NCBI RefSeq assembly: GCF_014284255.1
Contig: NZ_JACOFV010000017.1
Coordinates: forward strand, 1 to 64,000
Source of the DNA: Cognatundibacterium jejuense
GTDB lineage: Bacteria; Pseudomonadota; Gammaproteobacteria; Burkholderiales; Burkholderiaceae_D
Direction of reading: 5' to 3'
DNA length: 64,000 bases
The notes under the pieces are model-generated. The model was given only the letters and a program-made list of their open reading frames with translations. It was not told the DNA's origin and ran no database searches. Shown here piece after piece: positions 47,168 through 56,254 of this stretch. The position numbers were made by a program, and so were the translations under genes. How positions within the stretch are numbered: position 1 is the first letter of the stretch; the number at the start of each line of letters is the position of its first letter.

Positions 47168-48836
47168 TGCCGAACAATCTCTGAAGCTTAAAGCGGATTA
47201 CTTCATCACCAATCAGGTGTGAAATATCATCTGGATTTCCTTTTACTGAACCGGAAGTCGCCTCAACGAGTTCAAGGTAACGTGCAATTTTTTCGTAAGC
47301 AAATTTACTCATCTTTTGATCACCAAGGAAGAACGGTTTTGCGTATAAGTCATAAAGATTGCCACCAAACGTTTGTTCATCTAACGCAATTCCATTCATA
47401 GTGCCGCCCTGAATATGTTGATCAAGAATCGTGATGCACTGGTTTGGTAGATCAGAAAGTAAGAACGGTGAATGCGAGGTCAATACAATTTGAATTTCCC
47501 CTCGAAACATCTCAGGCAAAACGCTTAAAAGTTTACTGAAAAATTCAACTTGCCAAAAAGGGTGAAGATACAAATCACCCTCATCAATACATAGAAGTAG
47601 TGATCTTTGACGAACGTTCTTGAGCTCGTCGTAAATTGAGGAAAAGAGATTTAAGTACGCTAAGTGACCGGAGCTTATCCCACTCCAATCGATGTTCATT
47701 CCTATAGACTCTCCAAATAACGAAACAAATTCTTGGATCAGGCCTTTCGATTTTTGAGAGTAAGCGATTTCAAAGGTAACTTCGGAGCGGTTTCGAAATC
47801 CCTCGGTACTGTAATCAATGTCTATAGAGGAGAAATTCTCTTGAATTTTAAGTAGAAAGTCGATTTGCCGACGGATAACCTCTAGATCGAATTCACTTTC
47901 TCGACTGCTCTTTTTCTCGTAACAAATTAAGCTCGAACTTGGAAATGATTCTGAAATAAACCGAATCAAATTTTCTGATATCTCTTCTGTTTTCTGATCG
48001 TTGGAATTCCCTTGCATAAAATCAACCGCATTACTTAGGAATAACGAGTACTCATCAGCGTTGATCCGAAGGCTCAAGATGTATTCAAAGTAGGAAAGGC
48101 GTACTAAATGAAAAAATCGGTTTCGTCCATTAATTTCACGTAACCGATTTCTAAATAAATCCTTAAGTGATTCTAGGCTAACCAAAATCGAAGCTGAATT
48201 TCCACTATATCGGCTACTTAAACTAAATTTGCTAAGTCGTTTTTGCGTAAATCTGATTTTATGCGGTAGATCGATATCAATTTTCCTGAATAATCGGGAA
48301 TTGATTAAGATCATCTGCTTCTCGAAGTCACTTTTCGCCGGTCTTACTCTGTTTTCAAAGATTCCGTTTTTCACCGAGATGTCTGAAACCTCTCTTCCAA
48401 AGTAATTTCTAGACTTGTTGAATACGTTTGAAAAATAGATCACCTTAAGTTCTTTGACTTCTCCGACGTATTCAATAATTTCGATGCTGAAATTGGCACT
48501 GGGTTGACTCAAATTTTTTTTAAAAGAGTAGTGACAGGTTTGAATTCCATCTTCTTCAGTGATGATAAGGAAATGTGCATTCAGTCCCGATTTGGAATTC
48601 TTGAGGGCGTTGCATATCAAGGAAAGTGCATTACTTTTTCCCGATCCGTTCTTTCCAATTAGCCCGGTAACTTCGTCGATTCTCTGACCAAAGAAATCTA
48701 GCGGCAATTTTCTACAGGACTCGCTTGTTAATAGGTTTTTCTCTGAATCGAAATTGAACTTGGTTGTGCTTGATAGATTCAAAGAAAAATTTTCTAAGTT
48801 CCTATATTTTTCTATCCATATATAACAAATCTTCAT
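47160..48836 (-). CDS. SMC/ABC-type ATPase, PtuA-like (Septu-type)
   Basis: 558 residues. Walker A GKNGSGKS at 61-68, ABC-signature-like WSGISSGHLAYLNLF near 384-398, Walker B LLLCIDEGD at 413-421, and switch motif TSHSPFLLSD at 453-462. The long middle (about 90-380) is a helical insert. Known PtuA proteins form rings with PtuB and degrade or restrict phage nucleic acid when triggered. It lies 50 nt after hsdR with GAGAG before its ATG, on the same strand as the type I genes. Confidence 0.82.
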   Translation of the reverse strand: MKICYIWIEKYRNLENFSLNLSSTTKFNFDSEKNLLTSESCRKLPLDFFGQRIDEVTGLIGKNGSGKSNALSLICNALKNSKSGLNAHFLIITEEDGIQTCHYSFKKNLSQPSANFSIEIIEYVGEVKELKVIYFSNVFNKSRNYFGREVSDISVKNGIFENRVRPAKSDFEKQMILINSRLFRKIDIDLPHKIRFTQKRLSKFSLSSRYSGNSASILVSLESLKDLFRNRLREINGRNRFFHLVRLSYFEYILSLRINADEYSLFLSNAVDFMQGNSNDQKTEEISENLIRFISESFPSSSLICYEKKSSRESEFDLEVIRRQIDFLLKIQENFSSIDIDYSTEGFRNRSEVTFEIAYSQKSKGLIQEFVSLFGESIGMNIDWSGISSGHLAYLNLFSSIYDELKNVRQRSLLLCIDEGDLYLHPFWQVEFFSKLLSVLPEMFRGEIQIVLTSHSPFLLSDLPNQCITILDQHIQGGTMNGIALDEQTFGGNLYDLYAKPFFLGDQKMSKFAYEKIARYLELVEATSGSVKGNPDDISHLIGDEVIRFKLQRLFGND

Positions 48837-48886
48837 TTGACTCTCTATTTTGTCCCGAAAGTACGATTCATAGCGCGTTTCCTTGC

Positions 48887-51868
48887 TTAGTAATATTCTT
48901 TAATATACGCATACGCCCGATCAAACAAAGCCTGATCAGTATGCAGCTTGTACTTTAACAATGCCTTGCGCAATGACTTCTGCACCTCGCGTTCACCACC
49001 AATTGTTGTTTGCCACCCAGGGAAACGCACGATACGAACGATGGCATCGATGTCGGTAACGATCCGTTCGACTACCGCTGGTGTTTGATCTGTTTTCAAC
49101 TCTAAGAACAGTTCGGTCAGTGCTGCTTGTGGTGACTTGTCTTGCTTCGCAGCTTCTAGATCCTTTTCTGCCTGAATAGTCTCTTTCGCGATCTTACATA
49201 ACTCTTTAACGAATTCGATGGATGTGATCAGTCCTTGCTCCGCCTTATCGCGCAGATCTAGAAGTCGTTCGCTTAGTGATTTGAATCGAGGGTCGCTTGC
49301 ATGCTTTTGGAATCGTTTGGCGAGCATTTTTTCAAGTTGCTTAACTTGTTTGGAGTCGGGGTTGTTGAAAATGTTTTCGATGACGTCCGCGTCTAATACG
49401 AATTCATCTAGAGTATGTACATCTCCGACATGGATGTGGTCATGAATGAGCTGGGTGGTTTGAGCACCTAGCGTTAGCCACAATAGTTTCCCCACATTAT
49501 CTGATGCAGGCTTCACCGACTCATAAACTTGAGCCAACCATTTGTAATCTTGGTTGTAGAGGTTGAGTATTGTATCTGGCGACAATGACTCCCATAGTCG
49601 CGCTAAATACTTAAAATCTAACGCGAAAGCATCTTTCTTCTCAACCGTACTAATCGCATTTTGTGCAGCTTCCAAACCTTCAAAGCCATCTAGGGTTCTG
49701 TCAACCCCAGGAAAATGCGCCAGTGCATCCCTCATAGCTTGTGGTAGTTGATCACGCAGCTCTGAAAGATTGCTGATAACCTGCTTCACGCTTTGCTCAT
49801 CGAATTCAAGCGCTTTTGCTGCATCATCGAATACGCCAAAGTAATCGACAATCCGGCCGAAAGTCTTCTGCGGAAATAGTCGGTTGGTGCGGCAGATTGC
49901 TTGTAATAGCGTATGGTCTTTCAGCGATTTATCTAAATACATGGTCTGCAAAATAGGCGCGTCAAAACCCGTTAGTAGCTTGGCTGTGACGATAAGAAAC
50001 TGAAGCTCTGAGCCTTTATTGTTAAACTCCTCGACCACTTTCTCTTGTTGGCTTTTATCTAGGCCCCATTTTTTCTTGAAATCGAAATCGTCGTTGGCAG
50101 TCGTAGATATCACCACTCGGCTTGCCGCTTCTGGGAAGTGTTTATCAAGCTCTTCTTTGTATTGCACGCAGGCGTGACGGTCTGGTGTCACGATCATCGC
50201 CTTGAAACCTTGCGGTTCAACTTTAGTCTTGAAATGGATCGCAATATCTTCAACGATCTTCTTGACTCGTTCCGGTGATTTCAAGAAGGCTGCCATTTTG
50301 GCTGACTTTTGGTTGAGCGCATCGGCTTCCTCATCCGTCAGTGCTGTGCCTTCCTTAAACTCCGCAAAGGCTTTATCAATGGCCTCTTTATCGACATGAA
50401 CGTCGACTAAGCGTGGTTCAAAATGTAGCGGTAAGGTTGCTGCATCGCGAATGGAGTCATGGAAGGTATAGCGAGACATGTAGCCACCTTCGTCCGCTTC
50501 CGCACCAAACGCCCAAAACGTATTCTTATCTGCTTTATTGACAGGTGTTCCGGTCAGACCAAACAAGAACGCATTCGGCAAAGCAGCGCGCATTTGACGG
50601 CCTAGATCGCCTTCTTGCGTGCGATGTGCTTCATCGACCAAGACGATGATGTTATCTCTGGTATTCATGTTCGGCTTCGCATCGCGGAACTTATGAATCA
50701 TGGATATAATGATTTTTCGTGTATCGCGCTCCAACATCGTTTGCAGTTCTTTGATATTGTCGGTGCTCTCCACATTGGAAATATCTGCCGCATTAAACGT
50801 GCCGGATATTTGTGTGTCAAGATCCGTCCTATCTACTAGGACTAGAACGGTCGGGCTTTTGAGTGCTTGTGTTCGGCGCAGCTTTTGCGCGGCAAAGACC
50901 ATGAGTAGTGATTTACCCGAGCCTTGAAAGTGCCAGATCAGTCCCTTTTTTATTTGACCTTCGACTACCCGTTCAACAATTTTGTTCGCGCCTTCGTACT
51001 GTTGAAAGCGGGGGATTACCTTCATGCGAACCTTTTTGTTGTTACTCGAAAAGAGGGTGAAGTTCCGCAAAATATCTAGCAAGCGTACAGGCGAGAGTAG
51101 GTCGGACAGTTCTCGGCCGATTTCGGCGAGCCCTAAAGCCTGAGCCAGCGCCGTGTTTTCTGATTCAATGCGCCACGGTGCCCAAAACTCCAGCGGGCAA
51201 CGCACTGCACCGTAGAAGAGCTGCTTACCCTCGGTAGCAAAGGACAGAATATTGGGCACAAAGAGTTGTGGTACAGCGTTTTCGTATATGTCATGAATCT
51301 CGTGAGCACCATCGAGCCAAGAAATGGCCGGGCGAATTGGCGTTTTGGCTTCGCCTATCACCACTGGAATACCGTTGATGAAGAACACCACATCAGGAAT
51401 TTTGGTTTCGCGGTGATGAATTCGGAACTGGTTCGTTACGATACCGTGGTTGTTTGCGATGTTCTCGAAATCGAAGATTCGAACCGGGCGATGAGAATTG
51501 TTTTCTCCAAAGGGCATCGACTTTTCGCCGCAGACCCACTTGAGAAACTCCTCGTTGGCTCGGACTAAACCTGTATGTGCCACCGAACTCAGAATTCCCC
51601 GTAGATTATGAATCACCTCGTCCGCGCGCTCTGGTTTTTCAGCGATTTCCGGGTTGAGGCGGATCAGTGCAGATTTGAGCTCATTTTCCAAAAGCACTTC
51701 ATTCACGCTTCGATCAAGCTGTTCCGGCGAGCGATAGCGCCAGAAATGGCCGTAGCTGTTGTCGATGTTTTCGGCTACCCCAGATACAGTGGCTTGGGTG
51801 TTGAGATTGGTTCCCGAAAGTTTATGGATGATGAAATGTTCTACGGAATTGAGTTCGGTAAAGGCCAT
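48887..51868 (-). CDS. hsdR: Type I restriction enzyme HsdR
   Basis: 993 residues. N-terminal PD-(D/E)xK nuclease with Asp159 and Glu173-x-Lys175 (GEAK), helicase Walker A QGSGKS at 315-320, DEAH box at 412-415, and further SF2 motifs (LTGTPV, LLTGFDAP, QAICRTNR). C-terminal helical region mediates binding to the methylase core. It translocates and cuts unmodified DNA. Its start overlaps the hsdS stop (TAATG). Confidence 0.96.
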   Translation of the reverse strand: MAFTELNSVEHFIIHKLSGTNLNTQATVSGVAENIDNSYGHFWRYRSPEQLDRSVNEVLLENELKSALIRLNPEIAEKPERADEVIHNLRGILSSVAHTGLVRANEEFLKWVCGEKSMPFGENNSHRPVRIFDFENIANNHGIVTNQFRIHHRETKIPDVVFFINGIPVVIGEAKTPIRPAISWLDGAHEIHDIYENAVPQLFVPNILSFATEGKQLFYGAVRCPLEFWAPWRIESENTALAQALGLAEIGRELSDLLSPVRLLDILRNFTLFSSNNKKVRMKVIPRFQQYEGANKIVERVVEGQIKKGLIWHFQGSGKSLLMVFAAQKLRRTQALKSPTVLVLVDRTDLDTQISGTFNAADISNVESTDNIKELQTMLERDTRKIIISMIHKFRDAKPNMNTRDNIIVLVDEAHRTQEGDLGRQMRAALPNAFLFGLTGTPVNKADKNTFWAFGAEADEGGYMSRYTFHDSIRDAATLPLHFEPRLVDVHVDKEAIDKAFAEFKEGTALTDEEADALNQKSAKMAAFLKSPERVKKIVEDIAIHFKTKVEPQGFKAMIVTPDRHACVQYKEELDKHFPEAASRVVISTTANDDFDFKKKWGLDKSQQEKVVEEFNNKGSELQFLIVTAKLLTGFDAPILQTMYLDKSLKDHTLLQAICRTNRLFPQKTFGRIVDYFGVFDDAAKALEFDEQSVKQVISNLSELRDQLPQAMRDALAHFPGVDRTLDGFEGLEAAQNAISTVEKKDAFALDFKYLARLWESLSPDTILNLYNQDYKWLAQVYESVKPASDNVGKLLWLTLGAQTTQLIHDHIHVGDVHTLDEFVLDADVIENIFNNPDSKQVKQLEKMLAKRFQKHASDPRFKSLSERLLDLRDKAEQGLITSIEFVKELCKIAKETIQAEKDLEAAKQDKSPQAALTELFLELKTDQTPAVVERIVTDIDAIVRIVRFPGWQTTIGGEREVQKSLRKALLKYKLHTDQALFDRAYAYIKEYY

Positions 51869-53007
51869 TAGAATACCTCGTTGATGAGGGATTTTTGGAG
51901 AGCTTTGGAAGAATCTAGTTTCAATTCAATTGAGTCAACTGAAGCTTCTATTGAACCAATTATTTCTTCAAATATTGCTCTGTCTTTTTCGCAGAGGATA
52001 CGCAGTTTAATTGAGCCAAACTCTGTTTTGTTGATAATTGGAACTGCTGTTGTTCCAGTGCGAGCAAGGATTCTTGATTTGTGAAATCTAAGGAGATAGA
52101 GAATGTAAATTGAAGAATATTGTTTTTTGGGAATTAGCGCATTTATCTGTTGGTTCGAACAGCATTCCAACTTGTTTATCGCAACCTTTCCAATCGTTGA
52201 GCCAATACAAACCGTTAAGATTGAATTCGGCGGTATTTTTCGTGATTTTTGTGCTCCTTCTTCAGTTAGAAAACGCACATAGTTTTTTATGTAAGGGGAA
52301 TCATCTATCTCTGCCGGAGATATAAAAGGAATGCTCCCGCCCCAAAATCCATCATCACTTGTTGATGGCGTGGTGCCAGTAATTACCTCGCCTAATTCCG
52401 AAATTTTTTTAACTTCATTTGCCTTCTTGAACGATTCGTAAACGAAGCATTTTTTGGAAATTTTTAACTTCTCCATAACTGATAGATTCTGCTCAATCAC
52501 CTCATCCATTTCCCAGAACAGGTTCGCCAGTTCGGACTGCTGTTCTTTGGGTGGAAGAATGAATTCCTGAATTTTCAGTATGCTCCAGTTGATCGTTGGC
52601 GAAAGCCCACCGGCGGAAATATCCACGGCACGGTGCATAAATAGGTCGGAATGAAGAAAGAACGGCAGAAGTCTAGGATCAATCACTTCGGGATTCGCTC
52701 GCAAAACAAATGCGTGAGCGGAACAGATCGCTTCGGTAGTCACAACCGAGGCTTTTCGCTGATAGGCTCGGCGTTTGCCAAAAATCACATCGCCGGGATA
52801 GCATTTTAGCTTTTGCCCTTCCACATCTGAAGGCTGACCGAAGCGTTTGATGTGAATGGATTCGGCGTCGATATGTTCTAAGCCGATATAGATTTCAAGA
52901 TCTGTTTCACCGGGCTCTACTCGTTCAGAAATATTTTTCACAATCTGGTCAAATCGAAAGGGTTTCCAATCTGACTTATCGAGATTTCTAAGATTGATTT
53001 TTTTCAT
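51868..53007 (-). CDS. hsdS: Type I specificity subunit HsdS
   Basis: 379 residues with two target recognition domains, about 12-165 (ends LPPKEQQSELANLFWEMDEVIE) and about 200-345, each followed by a helical spacer; the second spacer is SIEASVDSIELKLDSSKALQK. The two half-sites define an unknown bipartite sequence. It overlaps hsdM2 by 4 nt (ATGA) and hsdR by 1 nt. It is the only specificity subunit for two HsdM genes. Confidence 0.95.
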   Translation of the reverse strand: MKKINLRNLDKSDWKPFRFDQIVKNISERVEPGETDLEIYIGLEHIDAESIHIKRFGQPSDVEGQKLKCYPGDVIFGKRRAYQRKASVVTTEAICSAHAFVLRANPEVIDPRLLPFFLHSDLFMHRAVDISAGGLSPTINWSILKIQEFILPPKEQQSELANLFWEMDEVIEQNLSVMEKLKISKKCFVYESFKKANEVKKISELGEVITGTTPSTSDDGFWGGSIPFISPAEIDDSPYIKNYVRFLTEEGAQKSRKIPPNSILTVCIGSTIGKVAINKLECCSNQQINALIPKKQYSSIYILYLLRFHKSRILARTGTTAVPIINKTEFGSIKLRILCEKDRAIFEEIIGSIEASVDSIELKLDSSKALQKSLINEVF

Positions 53008-54479
53008 TGTTTTGCTTCGCTCAAAGTCTGAAACAGTTCATTCATACTTAACTGTAATTTTTCAGAAGTGTCATTCCAGGCTTCCAGCGCGTCGTTAATG
53101 GAAAGATTGCTATGGTCAGAATCGACATTGCTTACATACTGTGCAATATTCAGGCTGCCTTTTTTCTCAATAACATCTTCATTACTGATCACTTTACAGA
53201 AGCCATCTTCGTCTTGAAAGTTGTGGTATGCATCGAAGATTCGTTTGATATTCTTGTGTTCAAGATAAGAAATTGACTTCTCCTGCTTCACTTCTTTGAC
53301 TGCATTAATGATCAGAACTTTGCCTTTCCGATTTGGAGCTTTATTCGTTGTTGTAATGAGTAAGCACGCTTCCATCGGCGAGTTGTAAAACAGATTCGGC
53401 CCTAGCCCAATCACGCATTCCACCAAATCTTCCTCCACCATTTTCCGACGCATCTCCGCTTCCGAATCACGGAATAAAACGCCATGCGGCCATAGTGAAA
53501 TAGAACGGCCATTCTTCTCATCAAGACTTTTCTGAATGTGCTGTTGAAACGCGTAATCTGCACAACCCTGAGGCGGAGTTCCCCATACATTTCTGCCATA
53601 GGGATCGCTTTCAAAGTTCTTTCTATCCCATGACTTAATCGAGTAGGGCGGGTTAGCAAGGATAACGTTGAATTTTTTCAGTTGATCATTTTCAAGCAAA
53701 CCCGGATTCGCCAATGTATCGCCGCGTACAATTTGAAACTCCTCTATGCCGTGCATGAACATATTCATGCGGGCAATCGCTGAAGTAAGAAGATTGATTT
53801 CTTGCCCGTAAAGTTTGAGTGTGCGGTATTCTTTGCCTTCGCTTTTGAGATGCAAAGCGCAATTCAGTAATAAGCCACCCGAGCCGCAGGTCGGGTCATA
53901 GACACTTTCGCCCGGCTGCGGGTCCATGATCATGGTCATGAGTTTGACTACAGTGCGGTTGGTGTAAAACTCGGCTGCTGTATGGCCACTGTCATCGGCG
54001 AATTCTTTGATCAAATACTCATAGGCATTGCCTAGCTTATCATCGGGAACATTAGCGAGGCTAAGATTTTGTTGCGAGTAATGCTCAATGAGGTTAATGA
54101 GCATTGCATCGGATAAGCGTTCTTTATTAGTCCAACTGGCGTCGCCAAAAATGCCATGCAGCGTATCAGGGTTTGCCTTCTCAATTGCCCGCATCGCTTC
54201 TTGCAATGCTTGGCCAACGTTGACCGTTGTTTCGCGAACGTCGCTCCAATGCGCACCTTTTGGAACGATGAAATGATGATTTTCCGCGAACTCAGCATAA
54301 GCCAAATCGCCATTGCTCTCGGCAAGCGCGAGATCGTACTCTTCATCATAAACGTCTGAAATGCGTTTGAAGAAGAGTAGAGGGAAAATGTATTGCTTGT
54401 AATCCCCAGCGTCGATCGTACCTCGTAGCGCGACTGCCGCGCCCCAGAGGTATTTTTCTAGTTCTTGTTGCGTCATCAT
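53004..54479 (-). CDS. hsdM: Type I methyltransferase HsdM (second copy)
   Basis: 491 residues. N-terminal HsdM helical domain (LEKYLWGAAVALRGTIDAGDYK), SAM-binding motif DPTCGSGG at 195-202, and catalytic NPPY at 276-279, the N6-adenine signature. Being directly coupled to hsdS (ATGA overlap), this is the likely methyltransferase of the HsdS complex. It shares much of its N-terminal half with the first HsdM but is clearly diverged. Confidence 0.95.
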   Translation of the reverse strand: MMTQQELEKYLWGAAVALRGTIDAGDYKQYIFPLLFFKRISDVYDEEYDLALAESNGDLAYAEFAENHHFIVPKGAHWSDVRETTVNVGQALQEAMRAIEKANPDTLHGIFGDASWTNKERLSDAMLINLIEHYSQQNLSLANVPDDKLGNAYEYLIKEFADDSGHTAAEFYTNRTVVKLMTMIMDPQPGESVYDPTCGSGGLLLNCALHLKSEGKEYRTLKLYGQEINLLTSAIARMNMFMHGIEEFQIVRGDTLANPGLLENDQLKKFNVILANPPYSIKSWDRKNFESDPYGRNVWGTPPQGCADYAFQQHIQKSLDEKNGRSISLWPHGVLFRDSEAEMRRKMVEEDLVECVIGLGPNLFYNSPMEACLLITTTNKAPNRKGKVLIINAVKEVKQEKSISYLEHKNIKRIFDAYHNFQDEDGFCKVISNEDVIEKKGSLNIAQYVSNVDSDHSNLSINDALEAWNDTSEKLQLSMNELFQTLSEAKQ

Positions 54480-56254
54480 TCTTCGGTTTCCGTTGAATCC
54501 GGTATTGCGCTATCGAGCAAGTTCGAGAGTTGCGCAGTTAAAGTCTTTTTCCGATTGTCGATAAATTCGATGAAATCAAAAAAGCTTAGTGATTGATCTG
54601 TCTTAATGTGATTTTGCATGAGGAAGCTCTCACGGTCTGATTGGCTACGTATATTTTTTTCTAGCCATTCAGCGAAAGGTTTATCGCTCTTTTCGATATT
54701 TTGCGTTGCTTGTAAAAGCTGCAAATTACTCAAATTATTGAACTCAGATAAATAGGCTTCTATTTGCTCTTCGCTGATTCCTACTTTCTTTAAATTCCGC
54801 TTGTAAAAATGAGATTTTGGATGGATGTGGTCTTGGTGATATTTGAAATTAAAGTTTAGGCCAGGGTACAACAAGGTTAGTACGCAATAGGTTTTTGCTT
54901 GTCCATATTGCAGGTCAAGAAGGTTCTTGATGTCATCCGAACTAAACGATATTGATTTCCTGCGCCCTTTATAGTGTTGGATAATTTCATAAAGAGGGAA
55001 GCGACCTGGAAATTTATTGATCAAGTCACGCATCGCGGGATAGATCGAATCTGGTTGTCCACCGAATACGCCTTTTAGCAGCACTCGGGCAAGCCATTCT
55101 CTAATCGCTCGGCGATCAGCGTCTCTGTGGGCTGAATGAAGTATTTGATCTTCGAATTTGTTTTTGTAAATAAAATATGCCAGCGGAATAATCGTATTGG
55201 TCGCGATGAGGTTATCTCTGTTGTATCCAAACTTGGCGACGAGTTCAATCGCTGCACGAAGAGCAGCCGAGGTCTGATCCCACTGTTTTTCGATGATGGA
55301 CATATTTTCTTTCGTAAAATTGTCCACTTTAAATTTAACATCGAAGTCCGCCAGTACCAGACAAGCCTTTAGAACGATATCTTTGTTAAACGAAAAGCCA
55401 TCGCCAATTTTATTAATGTCATCGACAAACTCATGAATGACTTCTCGCGCATCTTTCTCTTTCCACTGCGCTGTAGCAATAGATAAGAGCAAATCTGAAT
55501 AGCTTAATTTTGTGCCACCACTGTTGATACGAATAAATATTTGGAGAACTTTATCGAGTTCCTCTCCTTCTTCAAGGTAAAAACTGATAGTGCCTTTTTG
55601 ATGGATGACATTAAAGAACGCGTTTAGTGTATTTATGGCGAATGTAGACTCTTGTTCTGAATAGACCGAGCTATCCATGAGTTTGTTTTGCATCAGATAC
55701 ATGGATGATTTTCCCATGTCTGTGATTTCAAGTATCTTCCCGCATTCGAACCAAAAATGACCTTCGCTAGACTCTGCTTCTTTTTCGGTCAAGAATTTGA
55801 AATCGTATTCCATCTCGAGATCTTCTGATTTTTTCAAAAGATTAAGATAGAGTTTCTTTTCTGGGTAGGCGTGCGCACTGCTCTTATGAAAATAGGGCAT
55901 CTTCTTCGCATATGATCCAGTCAGGGCGACATACATTGACGTCATGCGCTGTTGTCCGTCTAGAATCGCAATGACGTCTTCTTCATTTTCCAGCTCGGCT
56001 TTTCGATTGTGACGGTTATCTTTCTCGTGGTATTTCTTCAGAAATTCATAAAATTGAAAATCCTTGATTTTGCTCTTATCAACCCTCCAGAAAAGAAAAG
56101 TGCTGATTGGGTAATCTCGCATCAAAGAATCGAAAAGCGTCTCTATTTGATCTGTGTCCCATACAAACTCACGTTGAATTGACGGCAGTACGTAGTTTCT
56201 TTTACGGATATTGTCGATTGCTTTTTTGATGGTAATTGGGGTTTCGTAAGCCAT
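54476..56254 (-). CDS. DUF262 + HNH (DUF1524-like) protein, GmrSD-like
   Basis: 592 residues from ATG 56254, whose start overlaps the hsdM1 stop (TAATG); a longer frame would begin inside hsdM1. N-terminal DUF262 domain: LPSIQREFVW at 23-32, DGQQR at 99-103, FIRINSGGTKLSYSDL at 240-255. C-terminal DUF1524-like HNH: DHIHP at 475-479 and NNLSNLQLL at 506-514. Proteins joining these domains act as type IV, modification-dependent restriction enzymes (GmrSD). Here it is embedded between two HsdM genes of a type I operon and overlaps hsdM2 by 4 nt. Confidence 0.9.
   Translation of the reverse strand: MAYETPITIKKAIDNIRKRNYVLPSIQREFVWDTDQIETLFDSLMRDYPISTFLFWRVDKSKIKDFQFYEFLKKYHEKDNRHNRKAELENEEDVIAILDGQQRMTSMYVALTGSYAKKMPYFHKSSAHAYPEKKLYLNLLKKSEDLEMEYDFKFLTEKEAESSEGHFWFECGKILEITDMGKSSMYLMQNKLMDSSVYSEQESTFAINTLNAFFNVIHQKGTISFYLEEGEELDKVLQIFIRINSGGTKLSYSDLLLSIATAQWKEKDAREVIHEFVDDINKIGDGFSFNKDIVLKACLVLADFDVKFKVDNFTKENMSIIEKQWDQTSAALRAAIELVAKFGYNRDNLIATNTIIPLAYFIYKNKFEDQILHSAHRDADRRAIREWLARVLLKGVFGGQPDSIYPAMRDLINKFPGRFPLYEIIQHYKGRRKSISFSSDDIKNLLDLQYGQAKTYCVLTLLYPGLNFNFKYHQDHIHPKSHFYKRNLKKVGISEEQIEAYLSEFNNLSNLQLLQATQNIEKSDKPFAEWLEKNIRSQSDRESFLMQNHIKTDQSLSFFDFIEFIDNRKKTLTAQLSNLLDSAIPDSTETEE

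Noticed and set aside
46130-48836. Retron interpretation of the ATPase-HNH pair
   Set aside because: Some retrons use the same two effectors, but no reverse transcriptase or structured msr/msd-like RNA was seen nearby.
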